A DNA stretch of 64,000 bases from Acidobacteriaceae bacterium (GTDB lineage Bacteria > Acidobacteriota > Terriglobia > Terriglobales > Acidobacteriaceae). Position 1 is the stretch's first letter; every line of letters begins with the position of its first letter. This document shows positions 18,045-27,969 of the stretch, one piece after another. The stretch lies in NCBI GenBank assembly GCA_025462735.1, contig JAOAPC010000024.1, positions 558,001-622,000 of the forward strand, in the 5' to 3' direction. The translations under genes were made by a program, and so were the position numbers. The notes beneath the pieces are model-generated. The model was not told the origin of the DNA. It ran no database searches and worked only from the letters and a program-made list of their open reading frames with translations.

Positions 18045-21000
18045 ATGGCACAACCGGTTTTCTATGACCCCAAAAGGGGCCGCTGGAAACGTCTCCGGAC
18101 GCTGCTCGACATTGCAGGCGTCTTGGTCAGCACGGTCATTATCGTGTTCATCTACACGGCGACGCGGGAGCCACTGCCAAAACTTTTCCTTCCCTTCGAG
18201 AAGCACCCTTATCACGCCCTGAAAGAGCCCTATAAGGGAGTGAAGGAGACCGAGAGGGAAAAAGCCCGGGAGAAGCGGAATCTACTTGCCCGACGTAGCC
18301 ATCGCCGGACCAAGATCGCGCCGTCAATGGTGGAATTGAACACCGATGAAGGCATTCGCGCGGCCTTCTATGTCCCATGGGATGCTGCGAGCTATTCGTC
18401 ACTGCGCGAGTATGCGCGGCAAATCGATTTGCTGTACCCCGAATGGCTGCACGTGCTGACCCCTGACGGCCATTTGCAGGGCGTTGATTCTGAGACTAAT
18501 CACTTTTTCGACGTGCTGCATGGAGGGGCAGTGCACCCGGTCGACTACAAAGTAATGCCGTTTCTCAAGTCGGAAGAAACGGGCACAGAAGTTTTTCCGC
18601 TGGTAAACAACTTCGATGGTACCGACTGGATAGATATTTCCGCCTTTCTGAATGACCCCAATGCTCGTAGCCGATTTCGCCAGGAGATCGCGTCATTTCT
18701 CGCAAGTGATAAATTTCGCGGTTTGATGGTCGACTTCGAAGACTTTCCCACCAGGGCACAGCCCGCGTTCATTGCCCTGCTTAACGAGCTCTCGAGTGAT
18801 CTGCACGCGAAAGGCATGAAGCTGTACGTCAGTGTGCCGTCTGGAAATTCAGACTTCGACTATCGCGACGTAGGCAAAGTTGCCGACGGCGTTGTGCTCA
18901 TGAATTACGACCAGCACTATGCCGGCGGCGGAGGCACTGCAGGACCCGTTGCTGCCCAGGATTGGTTCACAACCAATCTGTCGCAAGCCAAAAAAGTGGT
19001 TCCAATCGCGAAGCTCATTTGTGCTATCGCGAACTACGGTTATGACTGGGTGCAACAGCCGAAACGCGGAAAGCTTCCTGCAGACGAGCACGATATTAAC
19101 AAGAGCGTCCAGGATGCGTGGCTGGCGGCCCGAGACTCCGAAGCGGACGTTCATTTTGACGCCGATAGCATGAATCCGCACGTCGTCTATCTCGACGAGC
19201 ACAATTTCCAGCACGACATATGGTTTCTGGATGGCGTGACAGCTCTGAACGAAATGCGCGCCGGGCGGCAACTGGGAGTACGCACATTCGCGTTATGGCG
19301 GCTGGGCTCCGAAGACCGTTCCCTGTGGAAGATTTGGGACTCTCCCACCGACGCTGCTGCGCCCGCGAAACTCAGTGCCGTCCCGCCCGGTCAGGACGTC
19401 GATATGGAGGGCAGCGGAGAGATACTCAACGTTGAAGCCACACCCGAAAATGGCGAGCGCAAAATTTCGATAGATGATTCCGCCGGCCTTATTAGCGATG
19501 AGACGATGGATTCATTGCCCGAGCCCTACCGCGTGGGGCGGTATGGCGCCAGTCCTAACCAAGTGGCGATCACGTTCGATGATGGCCCGGATCCGGACTG
19601 GACACCGAAGATTCTCGACGTTCTAAAGCGCGAGCACGCGCCGGCGACATTTTTCTTGATCGGAAACCAGGCCGACCGCTTCGCTTCGATTACTTCGCGG
19701 ATTTACAAAGAAGGCCATGAGATCGGCAACCACACCTTCACCCATCCCGATATCAGCGACCTATCGAGCACGATGGTGGAGTTGGAGTTGAATCTAACCG
19801 AGAGCTTGTTTGCCAGCCGGCTTGGAATTCGAACTCATTTGTTCCGTCCGCCGTATTCGATCGACGCCGAACCAGACACAGAAGATGAAGTTCGTCCACT
19901 AGAAGTCACGGAAAGACTTGGTTATTTCACCATTGGCGACAAGATCGACCCCGACGATTGGCGCGGCGGCCGCTCCGCCGAGCAGATCTCTAACTTCGTG
20001 CTGCAGCATCTCCCCCCATGCCAACCAGGGCGACTAAGCTGCGGCAATATCATCCTGCTTCATGATGGAGGCGGAGACCGTCGCGAGACGGTACGCGCCT
20101 TGCCCATGATCATTGAGGGCGCACGCGCCAAAGGAATACAGATCGTCTCGGTCAGCGACCTTTGGCACAAAACCCGGGCCGAGGTCATGCCGCCGATTGG
20201 GCGCAATGAGCTGTGGTCCGCATGGCTGACGTTGGTGGGCTTCTGGATGTACGGCGTTGGCCTTAAAACGATTGCCTTCATCTTTTTTATTGGCGATTTG
20301 CTTATGACCGGACGCCTGCTTTTTATTGGTATTTTCGCAATTATCGATCGCTTAAAGAGCCACCGTTATAGCCGCGACCTGACCGATGCGTACAGCCCGC
20401 GAGTTGCGGTGCTGATTCCTGCCTACAACGAAGAAAAGGTGATCGAACGCACCATTCGTGCCGCGCTGCGATCAAGTTATCGTAATCTCCGCGTAATCGT
20501 GATTGACGACGGATCAAAGGACAGGACGCTGGAAGTTGCGCAGACCTGCTTCCCACGAGAGGAGGCCTCAGGCCGGCTGCTGGTTTTAACCAAGGCTAAT
20601 TCAGGCAAAGCTGAAGCCCTTAATTTCGGCTTGCAGCACGTACGCGATGAGGATATTTTTGTTGGAATCGATGCGGATACGGTGATCGCAAGAAACGCGG
20701 TATCACTGTTAGTGCCGCATTTCCTGAATCCGAAGGTCGGCGCGGTTGCGGGGAATGCGAAAGTTGGCAACCGGGTGAACCTGTGGACGCGCTGGCAAGC
20801 ACTCGAGTACATCACGAGTCAGAATTTCGAGCGCCGCGCTCTGAACGTGCTTGGCGCAGTAAGCGTGGTTCCCGGAGCGATCGGTGCATGGCGCATATCC
20901 GCGGTACTCGAAGCTGGGGCCTATCACACCGATACGGTTGCCGAAGACGCCGATTTGACGATGGCATTACTCCGGCGCGGCTATCGCGTGGAATACGAAG

Positions 21001-21557
21001 ATCAGGCGCTGGCTTATACCGAAGCGCCCACCAGTGCAAATGGCCTCATGCGTCAACGGTTCCGCTGGTCGTTCGGCATATTGCAGGCTGTTTATAAACA
21101 TCGCGGAGTGTTCGCGCGCAAGGGGGCGCTCGGCTGGGTCGCGCTGCCAAATATCGTGATATTCCAGATTTTATTGCCCCTGGTTTCGCCATTTATCGAC
21201 ATCATGTTCGTGGTTGGCGCGCTCTGGTACTTCCTGCAGAGACATTTCCACCCGGGATCGACCGATCCCGCGAGCTTCCAGCGGTTGGTGATCTTCTTTG
21301 CCGCATTTTTAATTATCGACTTCATTACTTCGGCCATTGCTTTCGCACTGGAGCGTCGCACGCCCGATACGCGAGAAGACCCGTGGTTGCTCAGTCAGGT
21401 CTGGCTGCAACGTTTCGCCTATCGCCAGTTGTTTTCACTGGTTCTGTTCAAAACCGTCAAGCGCGCGGTCACGGGAGAGCCGTTCTCCTGGGACAAACTC
21501 GATCGAACCGCCGCAGTTACCTACGAAGAAGCGGAAGATTCGGTGCAAGTACCCTAA
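18045..21557 (+). CDS. trifunctional polysaccharide protein: GH18-like, NodB deacetylase and GT2 synthase domains
   Basis: A 1170-residue protein. An N-terminal membrane helix (23-38) is followed by a GH18-like domain (~100-430) with the strand-end LMVDFEDFP (Asp230, Glu232 as putative catalytic residues) and VVLMNYDQHY. A complete NodB deacetylase domain follows (~500-710): TFDDGPDPDW (metal Asp512/513), HTFTH (563-567), RPPYS (601-605) and LLHD (671-674). After two membrane helices (725-765) comes a processive GT2 domain with DDGSKD (821-826), DAD (876-878), AEDADLT and QRFRW (1004-1008), then C-terminal helices. The combination equals PgaB plus PgaC-like functions in one chain: polymerise, deacetylate and trim an N-acetylhexosamine polymer. 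The polymer's identity is inferred. Confidence 0.88.
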   Translation: MAQPVFYDPKRGRWKRLRTLLDIAGVLVSTVIIVFIYTATREPLPKLFLPFEKHPYHALKEPYKGVKETEREKAREKRNLLARRSHRRTKIAPSMVELNTDEGIRAAFYVPWDAASYSSLREYARQIDLLYPEWLHVLTPDGHLQGVDSETNHFFDVLHGGAVHPVDYKVMPFLKSEETGTEVFPLVNNFDGTDWIDISAFLNDPNARSRFRQEIASFLASDKFRGLMVDFEDFPTRAQPAFIALLNELSSDLHAKGMKLYVSVPSGNSDFDYRDVGKVADGVVLMNYDQHYAGGGGTAGPVAAQDWFTTNLSQAKKVVPIAKLICAIANYGYDWVQQPKRGKLPADEHDINKSVQDAWLAARDSEADVHFDADSMNPHVVYLDEHNFQHDIWFLDGVTALNEMRAGRQLGVRTFALWRLGSEDRSLWKIWDSPTDAAAPAKLSAVPPGQDVDMEGSGEILNVEATPENGERKISIDDSAGLISDETMDSLPEPYRVGRYGASPNQVAITFDDGPDPDWTPKILDVLKREHAPATFFLIGNQADRFASITSRIYKEGHEIGNHTFTHPDISDLSSTMVELELNLTESLFASRLGIRTHLFRPPYSIDAEPDTEDEVRPLEVTERLGYFTIGDKIDPDDWRGGRSAEQISNFVLQHLPPCQPGRLSCGNIILLHDGGGDRRETVRALPMIIEGARAKGIQIVSVSDLWHKTRAEVMPPIGRNELWSAWLTLVGFWMYGVGLKTIAFIFFIGDLLMTGRLLFIGIFAIIDRLKSHRYSRDLTDAYSPRVAVLIPAYNEEKVIERTIRAALRSSYRNLRVIVIDDGSKDRTLEVAQTCFPREEASGRLLVLTKANSGKAEALNFGLQHVRDEDIFVGIDADTVIARNAVSLLVPHFLNPKVGAVAGNAKVGNRVNLWTRWQALEYITSQNFERRALNVLGAVSVVPGAIGAWRISAVLEAGAYHTDTVAEDADLTMALLRRGYRVEYEDQALAYTEAPTSANGLMRQRFRWSFGILQAVYKHRGVFARKGALGWVALPNIVIFQILLPLVSPFIDIMFVVGALWYFLQRHFHPGSTDPASFQRLVIFFAAFLIIDFITSAIAFALERRTPDTREDPWLLSQVWLQRFAYRQLFSLVLFKTVKRAVTGEPFSWDKLDRTAAVTYEEAEDSVQVP

Positions 21558-21605
21558 GCATTTTCTTGCTGTGTCCTCGCCTCCTGACGTGATTCAATTA
21601 GTCGC

Positions 21606-22967
21606 ATGCCACGCACCATCATCGAACCTTTTCGTATCAAGAGCATTGAGCCGATCCGCTGGACGACCCGCCTACAACGCGAGAAGCTTCTCCGCGCTGC
21701 TCATTACAATCTATTTCTGCTTCCGGCGGATGACGTTTTGATCGATCTGCTTACTGACTCCGGCACCGGCGCTATGTCCACGCATCAATGGGCCGCAATC
21801 ATGGAAGGAGATGAAAGCTACGCCGGCAGCAAAAGCTTCGAGCGTTTCCGCGTTTCAGCGCAGGATATTTTCGGCTATCGTCACGTGATTCCCACGCACC
21901 AGGGACGGGCCGCCGAGCGAATTCTCTTTAGCGTGACCTGCAAAAAGGGTGATGTAGTACCGAACAATACGCACTTCGATACGACTCGCGCCAACGTTGA
22001 ATTCGTCGGCGCCGAAGCGGTTGACCTGGTGATAGCAGAAGGGCGCGACCCGCGCACCAATCACCCATTCAAAGGCAACATGGATGTGCGTGCGCTCGAG
22101 GAGTTGATCGGTCGCGTTGGCCGCGATCATGTTCCGCTCGTAATGCTGACGGTAACCAATAATTCCGGCGGCGGCCAGCCAGTCTCCATGGAAAACATCC
22201 GACACGTAAGTGCCGTCTGCCGAAAGCACAAGGTCCCGCTCTATTTCGATGCCTGCCGCTTCGCGGAAAATTCATACTTCATCAAGGTGCGCGAAAAAAG
22301 CTACGAGTCGAAGACTCCTAAACAAATTGCGCAAGAAATGTTCAGCTACGGCGACGGTTGTACCATGTCCGCCAAGAAAGACGGCATGGCGAACATCGGG
22401 GGCTTTCTTTGCACCAACGACGACTTGCTCGCGCAACAGGAAAAAGACCTGCTCATCTTGACCGAGGGTTATCCGACCTATGGCGGCCTCGCGGGGCGGG
22501 ATTTGGAAGCCATTGCCGTGGGGCTGCAGGAGGCACTGGAAGAAGATTATCTGCAGTACCGAATTGCCTCGACTGCATATCTAGGCAATCACATTGCTGA
22601 ACATGGAGTTCCTATTGTGCAACCTCCTGGCGGCCATGCGATTTATCTCGACGCCCGGGCTTTTCTGCCTCACATTCCCGCGGAACAGTTTCCGGCCGTC
22701 GCATTGGCAACCGAATTGTATTTGGAAGGCGGGATTCGTTCCGTCGAAATCGGCCGGCTCATGTTTGGCGCTTCCGCAAAAATGGATCTGGTGCGCCTGG
22801 CAATCCCTCGCCGGGTGTATACCCAGAGCCACATTGATTATGTGGTCGAAATTATTCTTGAAGTCTGGAAGAAACGCGACGCGATTCGCGGGCTTCAGAT
22901 CACTTACGAAGCGCCGTTCCTGCGGCACTTTACCGCCAAACTGGAGCCAGTGAGCGAACGGAATTGA
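21606..22967 (+). CDS. tnaA: tryptophanase (tryptophan indole-lyase)
   Basis: PLP enzyme cleaving L-tryptophan to indole, pyruvate and ammonia. Length (453 residues) and order of motifs follow the TnaA/tyrosine phenol-lyase family: IDLLTDSGTGAMS, IPTHQGRAAE, the PLP lysine in SAKKDG (Lys258) and GYPTYGGLAGRDLEA. Three positions that separate the two activities point to tryptophanase: Asp in HFDTT (Asp125) where phenol-lyases have Thr, Ile in RSVEIG where phenol-lyases have Arg, and His in LRHFTAKL where phenol-lyases have Phe. Indole production would follow. There is no tna leader peptide or tryptophan permease next to it. It lies 48 bases after the preceding gene. Confidence 0.85.
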   Translation: MPRTIIEPFRIKSIEPIRWTTRLQREKLLRAAHYNLFLLPADDVLIDLLTDSGTGAMSTHQWAAIMEGDESYAGSKSFERFRVSAQDIFGYRHVIPTHQGRAAERILFSVTCKKGDVVPNNTHFDTTRANVEFVGAEAVDLVIAEGRDPRTNHPFKGNMDVRALEELIGRVGRDHVPLVMLTVTNNSGGGQPVSMENIRHVSAVCRKHKVPLYFDACRFAENSYFIKVREKSYESKTPKQIAQEMFSYGDGCTMSAKKDGMANIGGFLCTNDDLLAQQEKDLLILTEGYPTYGGLAGRDLEAIAVGLQEALEEDYLQYRIASTAYLGNHIAEHGVPIVQPPGGHAIYLDARAFLPHIPAEQFPAVALATELYLEGGIRSVEIGRLMFGASAKMDLVRLAIPRRVYTQSHIDYVVEIILEVWKKRDAIRGLQITYEAPFLRHFTAKLEPVSERN

Positions 22968-22977
22968 ACATGCGTCT

Positions 22978-25422
22978 CTAGGCGGCTTTTCTGATCCCCT
23001 TTCTTTGCCCGGTCAATGTTTTCTGAGGCGGATCAAATAATGAGCAGTAAACGCCTTGCATTTCTGTTACAACCGTTTCCCATAAATATTGCTGACGAAT
23101 TCGTTCCTGCGCGCGGCGGCCCGCATTTTCGCGGACCACTGGATTTGACAACAGCAACGCCAGCATTCGTTGCAGGTCGTGAGCATCCCCATGTTTGAAA
23201 GCAAAGCCGGCATCTCCGATCGCTTCCATATTCTCCGGAACATCGCTTGCGAGCACGCACAAACCAGCGCCCATTGCGTCTAGTAGCGCAAGCGAGAGGC
23301 CCTCGATATCCGAGGGCAAAACAAAGATAGCGGCGTTAGTCAAAACTTCTTCGAGAGCATCTCCGGAAAGCCAGTCGAGAAATTTGATCCGCTCGCTTTG
23401 GCGGTCGCGCAGGCGGGCGACGTAATCATCGGTATGGCTCGATCCGCCGCCAAAGACAAGCTTCACCGGCGAGTCGAGTTTCTCAAAGGCATCAATTAAA
23501 AGACCGCAGTTCTTTTCTGGCGAAAGCCTTCCCAGGAAAAGCACGTAGCTGTCGGGCTCGATGCCAACGCTTTCCAGGTAACCTGCGTTTCGTCGTGTGC
23601 GAATTTGTGTTCCGTTTGGTATATACGAACATTCTTTCGCGTATCGTGAGCGATAGTATTCCTGCAGCGTTCGCGATACCACTACTGTCCTACTTGGCAA
23701 GAGTGCTGAGGTCCGCTCGCAGAACTTCAGGGCCCATCTCGCGGCGGTGCCCCACTTCTTGCGTTTCCAGTCGAGACCTTGGACGCCAACAACAGTTTTT
23801 TTGCCGAACAGGCGCGGGACGAAAGAGAATACCGATGGCCCCAACGTGTGGTAATGCACGACGTCGTAGTTGCTGAAACAAGCATGCATCGTGCTAAGGA
23901 ACGTGTGAATCAGCGTCTCCAGATGTTTCGACCGTATGGTCGGCAGGCGAATAACGCGAATTCCACGGTGCTGGGACGTTGCCGGAGTGAAGTAGGTTCT
24001 GCAATAAGCGGTGACTGCGTGGCCCATTTCCACGAGGCGGGCGCCGGCTTCCTCATAATAAGTTTCGATGCCGCTGTACTTGCCGATTACGCCGCGTCCT
24101 CCTATGAATGCAATTCGCAGTCGGTCCCGTTTACCCGGGGGGGACGAATTTGACCTGTGGGACGGCGGGGGATTTCCCGGATTATTTTTTTTCGCTATGA
24201 GACCAGCATAGATCGCTTCCAGGGCTTCTAAGTGCTGCTGATGGGAGTGGCGCGTTCGTACCAACTGATTCCCGGCCTCGCCCATTCTCTTTGCCAGCTC
24301 CGGCCGATCGTGCAAAAAAGAGATCGCCGAAGAAAGCTTCCCAACATCTTTGACTGGATACAGCAGCCCGGTCGCTCCGGATTCAACCAGTTCGCGCCTG
24401 GAACCGAGATCGGAGGCCACAACTGCCCGCCCTTGCGCATAGGACTCAAGAATGCTTTTCCCCATAGTTTCGTAAGCGCGCGAGGGAAAAACCGTGAATC
24501 GCGAATCGGCGATCAGTTGCTCCAGCGCTGTGCCGGAGATGTGTCCCGCGAAGCGAACGTTGCTGAGTCCCAGGTTCCGCGCAAGAGTGTCGAGTCGAGA
24601 ACGTTGCGGGCCCTCGCCTGCAATCACCAGTTGAACGCCAGGTAATCGCTGCATCGCCGAAACGAGATCATCGACGCCCTTTTCTGCGGACAGGCGTCCA
24701 AAATATAAAATAGGAGCGTCTCGCCCAGGATAGGGGGGGACCTCTGAGGGGCAATTCTGAAAATGCGGCAGCACTTCAATCCGCTCGTCCGCCCAGCCAT
24801 TGCCATTCTCTATCAGCTTCCGTTTGGCGAATTGGCTGGGCGCTAGGATTAAATCCACGCACTTTTGATAGGTTAAAATCCAGCCATGAAAATACGCTTC
24901 GGCGGCGAGAACCGTCGAAGCCACAGGCCCGCCCGGGTAGCATCCTTCGCGGACGACGTTCCAGAACTTACCGCCCTTACACTGTTCGCACGCATCGCCA
25001 GACGAAGAAATCAAGTTGTAATTAGGGCAGATCAACTTGAAATCGTTCATGTGATAAAGCACGGGCACGCCGCGCGACTTCAGCTCCCAAAGAATTGACG
25101 GCGAGAGATGGTGATAGATGTTTCTGACGTGCGCCACGTCAGGTCGGAAGTCTTCGACCATGTGCGCGATCCGTTTCCGCGCTTCGGTACAGTAAATGGC
25201 ATGTAATGCCAAGCGGGCCTTAGCTGCGAAACCGCCGCTCTGCTTGAAATCCGTGAGCGGAACGAAGTGGCGGTCATAAGCGGTTGCTGGTCCGCGTTCA
25301 TCCGCCATCGAAAACAGTGCGGCCTCGTGTCCTCGTGACCGCATGAGTTCCATGGTTTCAAACAGGTATGCTTCGGTCCCGCTGAAGCGGAAGTTGTACT
25401 TGTTGCAGTACAGGATTCGCAT
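22978..25422 (-). CDS. tandem GT4-GT4 glycosyltransferase fusion
   Basis: An 814-residue protein with two complete GT-B glycosyltransferase family 4 units: residues 1 to ~405 and ~440 to ~800, joined by a Pro/Ser-rich linker (NPPPSHRSNSSPPG). Each half has the donor-binding C-terminal segment, PSRAYETMGKSILESYAQG in the first and PSDIEGLSLALLDAMGAG in the second, so both should be active. Two consecutive sugar additions by one polypeptide are likely. ATG 25422 is chosen over the TTG six bases earlier. It is the last gene of the EPS operon and its start overlaps the end of the previous GT4 gene by 65 bases. Confidence 0.88.
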   Translation of the reverse strand: MRILYCNKYNFRFSGTEAYLFETMELMRSRGHEAALFSMADERGPATAYDRHFVPLTDFKQSGGFAAKARLALHAIYCTEARKRIAHMVEDFRPDVAHVRNIYHHLSPSILWELKSRGVPVLYHMNDFKLICPNYNLISSSGDACEQCKGGKFWNVVREGCYPGGPVASTVLAAEAYFHGWILTYQKCVDLILAPSQFAKRKLIENGNGWADERIEVLPHFQNCPSEVPPYPGRDAPILYFGRLSAEKGVDDLVSAMQRLPGVQLVIAGEGPQRSRLDTLARNLGLSNVRFAGHISGTALEQLIADSRFTVFPSRAYETMGKSILESYAQGRAVVASDLGSRRELVESGATGLLYPVKDVGKLSSAISFLHDRPELAKRMGEAGNQLVRTRHSHQQHLEALEAIYAGLIAKKNNPGNPPPSHRSNSSPPGKRDRLRIAFIGGRGVIGKYSGIETYYEEAGARLVEMGHAVTAYCRTYFTPATSQHRGIRVIRLPTIRSKHLETLIHTFLSTMHACFSNYDVVHYHTLGPSVFSFVPRLFGKKTVVGVQGLDWKRKKWGTAARWALKFCERTSALLPSRTVVVSRTLQEYYRSRYAKECSYIPNGTQIRTRRNAGYLESVGIEPDSYVLFLGRLSPEKNCGLLIDAFEKLDSPVKLVFGGGSSHTDDYVARLRDRQSERIKFLDWLSGDALEEVLTNAAIFVLPSDIEGLSLALLDAMGAGLCVLASDVPENMEAIGDAGFAFKHGDAHDLQRMLALLLSNPVVRENAGRRAQERIRQQYLWETVVTEMQGVYCSLFDPPQKTLTGQRKGIRKAA

Positions 25423-26638
25423 GAGCAACTTCTTTCTTGTCCGCTACACCTTCGACGCGCCGGAGAAAATCGTCCGCCCAAAGTTCCAGATTTCGTGTTT
25501 GGTTAAAGTGCGAGTTGATATGACGCCTTGCTTCGTGCCGAATGCGATCGAGAGACGAGCCCGCAGCCGCAATGAGAGTTAATTTCGCCAGGAAGTCGGG
25601 CATCGAATCCGGTTGGTAAAGAAACCCGGTTTGTTTGTCCGCGATCAACTCCGGAATTCCTGTGATCTTAGGCGCGAGCACAATCCGCTCCATTGCCATA
25701 GCTTCCATCAGAGTTTGCGGAATTCCTTCGCTGTGGCTGGTGAGCACAACGACGTCGGCTTGCCTGTAGAGCTCTGGCAATTCTTCGCGCGGAACGTGAC
25801 CGCGAAGCTCGACTTTGTCTTCAAGGCGAAGATGGCGGATCAGGTCTTGCAGGCGTTCGTACTCCTCGCCGTCGCCGATGATCGTGCACCGAAAGTGCAC
25901 GCCGCTGGCCTTAAGCTCACAGCAGGCGCGGATCAAAAATTCATGGTTCTTGATCGGGTGCAGGCGGCCCACGCTCAGGATGGAAAAAGCTGACCCGAAC
26001 ACTCGGTTTGGGGAGCGGCGCCAGAAGTCCAGATCAACTCCCAGCCGGTGTACGAGTATTTTGCTGAGATCTATTGCCGGGTAACGCTGATGAATATGGT
26101 TGCGATTGAACTCTGAAACGGTTATGCAGAACCGGCAATGGTTCAGTTTGATGTCGAGGTAATCCGCGCGGACTAGAAGATCTGACCCGTGCAAGGTCAT
26201 GCTGACTGTTGCGCCGAGAAACCGGGCCGCGACCATTCCTGCCCACGATGAAAAATAGCCATGATGAACGTGGATGTGACCAATTTGTTTTTTGCGAAGA
26301 GCGGCCGCAAGGTAGGCCCCGAGCCACGTATGGAGCAGCGTTCGCAGTCGTCGCAGAACTGGTTCGCATCCTCGGATTATTCTCCATAGAAGATCGAGGA
26401 TCAGGTTCAGCCGCGATATGCACATCCAGGACGCACGCAAAGCCAGACGCGCCTGAAGAGGAAAAACGTAGAACGTTTCAGACGCGGATCTTTCTGGTTT
26501 TAGCGAACCCGGTGCAGGTCGTCGAAAGCTGCATGGGATCACCTTCCGTCCGCGATTACGCAGTTCGCAAACTTCCTCCCAAACGTATGCTTCCGCTGGT
26601 TCCGGAAAGCTGTTCGCGAGGTATGCCATCTTTTTCAT
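25358..26638 (-). CDS. GT4 glycosyltransferase of the EPS operon
   Basis: A 426-residue GT-B enzyme. The N-terminal acceptor domain starts MAYLANSFPEPAEAYVWEE and the C-terminal donor domain has SILSVGRLHPIKNHEFLIRA and the E-x7-E region LTSHSEGIPQTLMEAMAMER. It probably adds one sugar to the growing lipid-linked repeat unit at the inner face of the membrane. Its ATG overlaps the stop of the polymerase gene (ATGA), and its 3' end overlaps the next glycosyltransferase by 65 bases, indicating translational coupling. Confidence 0.88.
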   Translation of the reverse strand: MKKMAYLANSFPEPAEAYVWEEVCELRNRGRKVIPCSFRRPAPGSLKPERSASETFYVFPLQARLALRASWMCISRLNLILDLLWRIIRGCEPVLRRLRTLLHTWLGAYLAAALRKKQIGHIHVHHGYFSSWAGMVAARFLGATVSMTLHGSDLLVRADYLDIKLNHCRFCITVSEFNRNHIHQRYPAIDLSKILVHRLGVDLDFWRRSPNRVFGSAFSILSVGRLHPIKNHEFLIRACCELKASGVHFRCTIIGDGEEYERLQDLIRHLRLEDKVELRGHVPREELPELYRQADVVVLTSHSEGIPQTLMEAMAMERIVLAPKITGIPELIADKQTGFLYQPDSMPDFLAKLTLIAAAGSSLDRIRHEARRHINSHFNQTRNLELWADDFLRRVEGVADKKEVAHANPVLQQVQLPLQRDRSIPV

Positions 26639-27969
26639 TGAGTGGCGGCGCTATGTTGGAGGTGCATCGCCCGACGATCAGCCCAACCTTGTGCTGCAAG
26701 AATTCCTGCAATTGTGAACAACACGGCATTTACAAACTGATAGTTCATGACTACGGCACTTGCATTCAGCAAATACACCCCCAGCAGCAGCGGCCACAGC
26801 CTGCGAAAATGTAGATTCGAAAACGCGGAATCGCTTTCGGACACCGCTGCCGGACTCCTGCTTAGCCGAAAAAGGCAGATCATCATCCAGGAGTACAGAC
26901 CCAGCCCGAGCAGACCGCGTTGGACCGCGATTTCCAAAAAGGTGTTATGGAATACGTAGTATTCGGGATGGAAGGTGCTGATTCGCTTTTCAACTTCAGG
27001 CTGGATGAGCCACTCGTTGCCCCACCCGAAAGCCGGCTTCTCAATAAACATTTGCCATCCCGCCCGGTACATCTCATTTCTGAAATCGACCGGCGACCTG
27101 TCTAGTGCGCGTTCTGTGATGGAATCCGCCCCGGCTTGGTAGAGAAATAGGGTTCCTAACCCGACCGTTGCCATAACACACCAGGCGAGTGCGATCCGGC
27201 GCAGCTTTGGGGTGGACCCGAAGCAAGCCACCAGAAGGACCGACAACGCCGCTGAAATCCAAACCGCGCGAGTTTTCGTGGCAAGCAACGCTAGTGGCAC
27301 GGCAAAAAACAAAGACACCGCTACGAGGCAGGGCAGCTTCCTCCTTCTAAACGAATCCAGTGCAACGAGGCCCAGGAGATTTAAACAAACGCCGTTTGCG
27401 ACAGCCTGCAAAAATGGTCCCCGCGCTCTGTCGGCGTGGATTCCGATTCCCTCGTCGGTGATGAATTGTGGGAATATGACGCTCTTTGCGCCCAGGAGAG
27501 AAAATATCGAAATTGCGCTGAGATAGACGAGCACCATCAAGAGAAATATTTCCAACTTGCGCAATGAACTGTCGTCGTGAAATACAACACCGGCAATGTG
27601 AAAGAGAACAAATGGCACCATCCACTTGGCCGCAAACAGGCTCCAGGCCTGTGGGCCATATGGCTGGGTCATCGTGCCCCAGAGTCCGATCAGAAGCAAT
27701 GCCAGCAACGGCCACGTGGCAGGATAGGTCCGTAGCGGTTCCCGATGGATGCACAGGCGAACGCATATGAGGATAATCAGGGCGAAGAATACAACCCTGT
27801 CGATGGGGAACGTTTTCAGGTCAGGTGGCCGGAACAGCATTGCCGCCAAGGCCACAAGGAACATGAAGGTCGGCAAACTGAGCCACATGTGAAGGAGTTT
27901 GAGCGGCAGAACGATCAGCGCTGATGCAGGGTTGCCGTAACGATACGGGCCAGCCGATATAACGTTCAC
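26635..27969 (-). CDS. O-antigen ligase/polymerase-like (Wzy/WaaL) membrane protein
   Basis: A 444-residue protein with about ten to twelve hydrophobic segments and a large extracytoplasmic loop around residues 270-350, where KTRAVWISAALSVLLV and the following AFGWGNEWL match the Wzy_C/O-antigen ligase superfamily. In an EPS operon the likely role is polymerising lipid-linked repeat units in the periplasm. The start is GTG 27969, overlapping the stop of the upstream gene in GTGA, with AAGGGGAG a few bases upstream; an in-frame ATG at 28038 would lie inside the upstream gene. Confidence 0.8.
   Translation of the reverse strand: MNVISAGPYRYGNPASALIVLPLKLLHMWLSLPTFMFLVALAAMLFRPPDLKTFPIDRVVFFALIILICVRLCIHREPLRTYPATWPLLALLLIGLWGTMTQPYGPQAWSLFAAKWMVPFVLFHIAGVVFHDDSSLRKLEIFLLMVLVYLSAISIFSLLGAKSVIFPQFITDEGIGIHADRARGPFLQAVANGVCLNLLGLVALDSFRRRKLPCLVAVSLFFAVPLALLATKTRAVWISAALSVLLVACFGSTPKLRRIALAWCVMATVGLGTLFLYQAGADSITERALDRSPVDFRNEMYRAGWQMFIEKPAFGWGNEWLIQPEVEKRISTFHPEYYVFHNTFLEIAVQRGLLGLGLYSWMMICLFRLSRSPAAVSESDSAFSNLHFRRLWPLLLGVYLLNASAVVMNYQFVNAVLFTIAGILAAQGWADRRAMHLQHSAATQ

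Noticed and set aside
21606-22967. Tyrosine phenol-lyase
   Set aside because: Three substrate-linked positions match tryptophanase.
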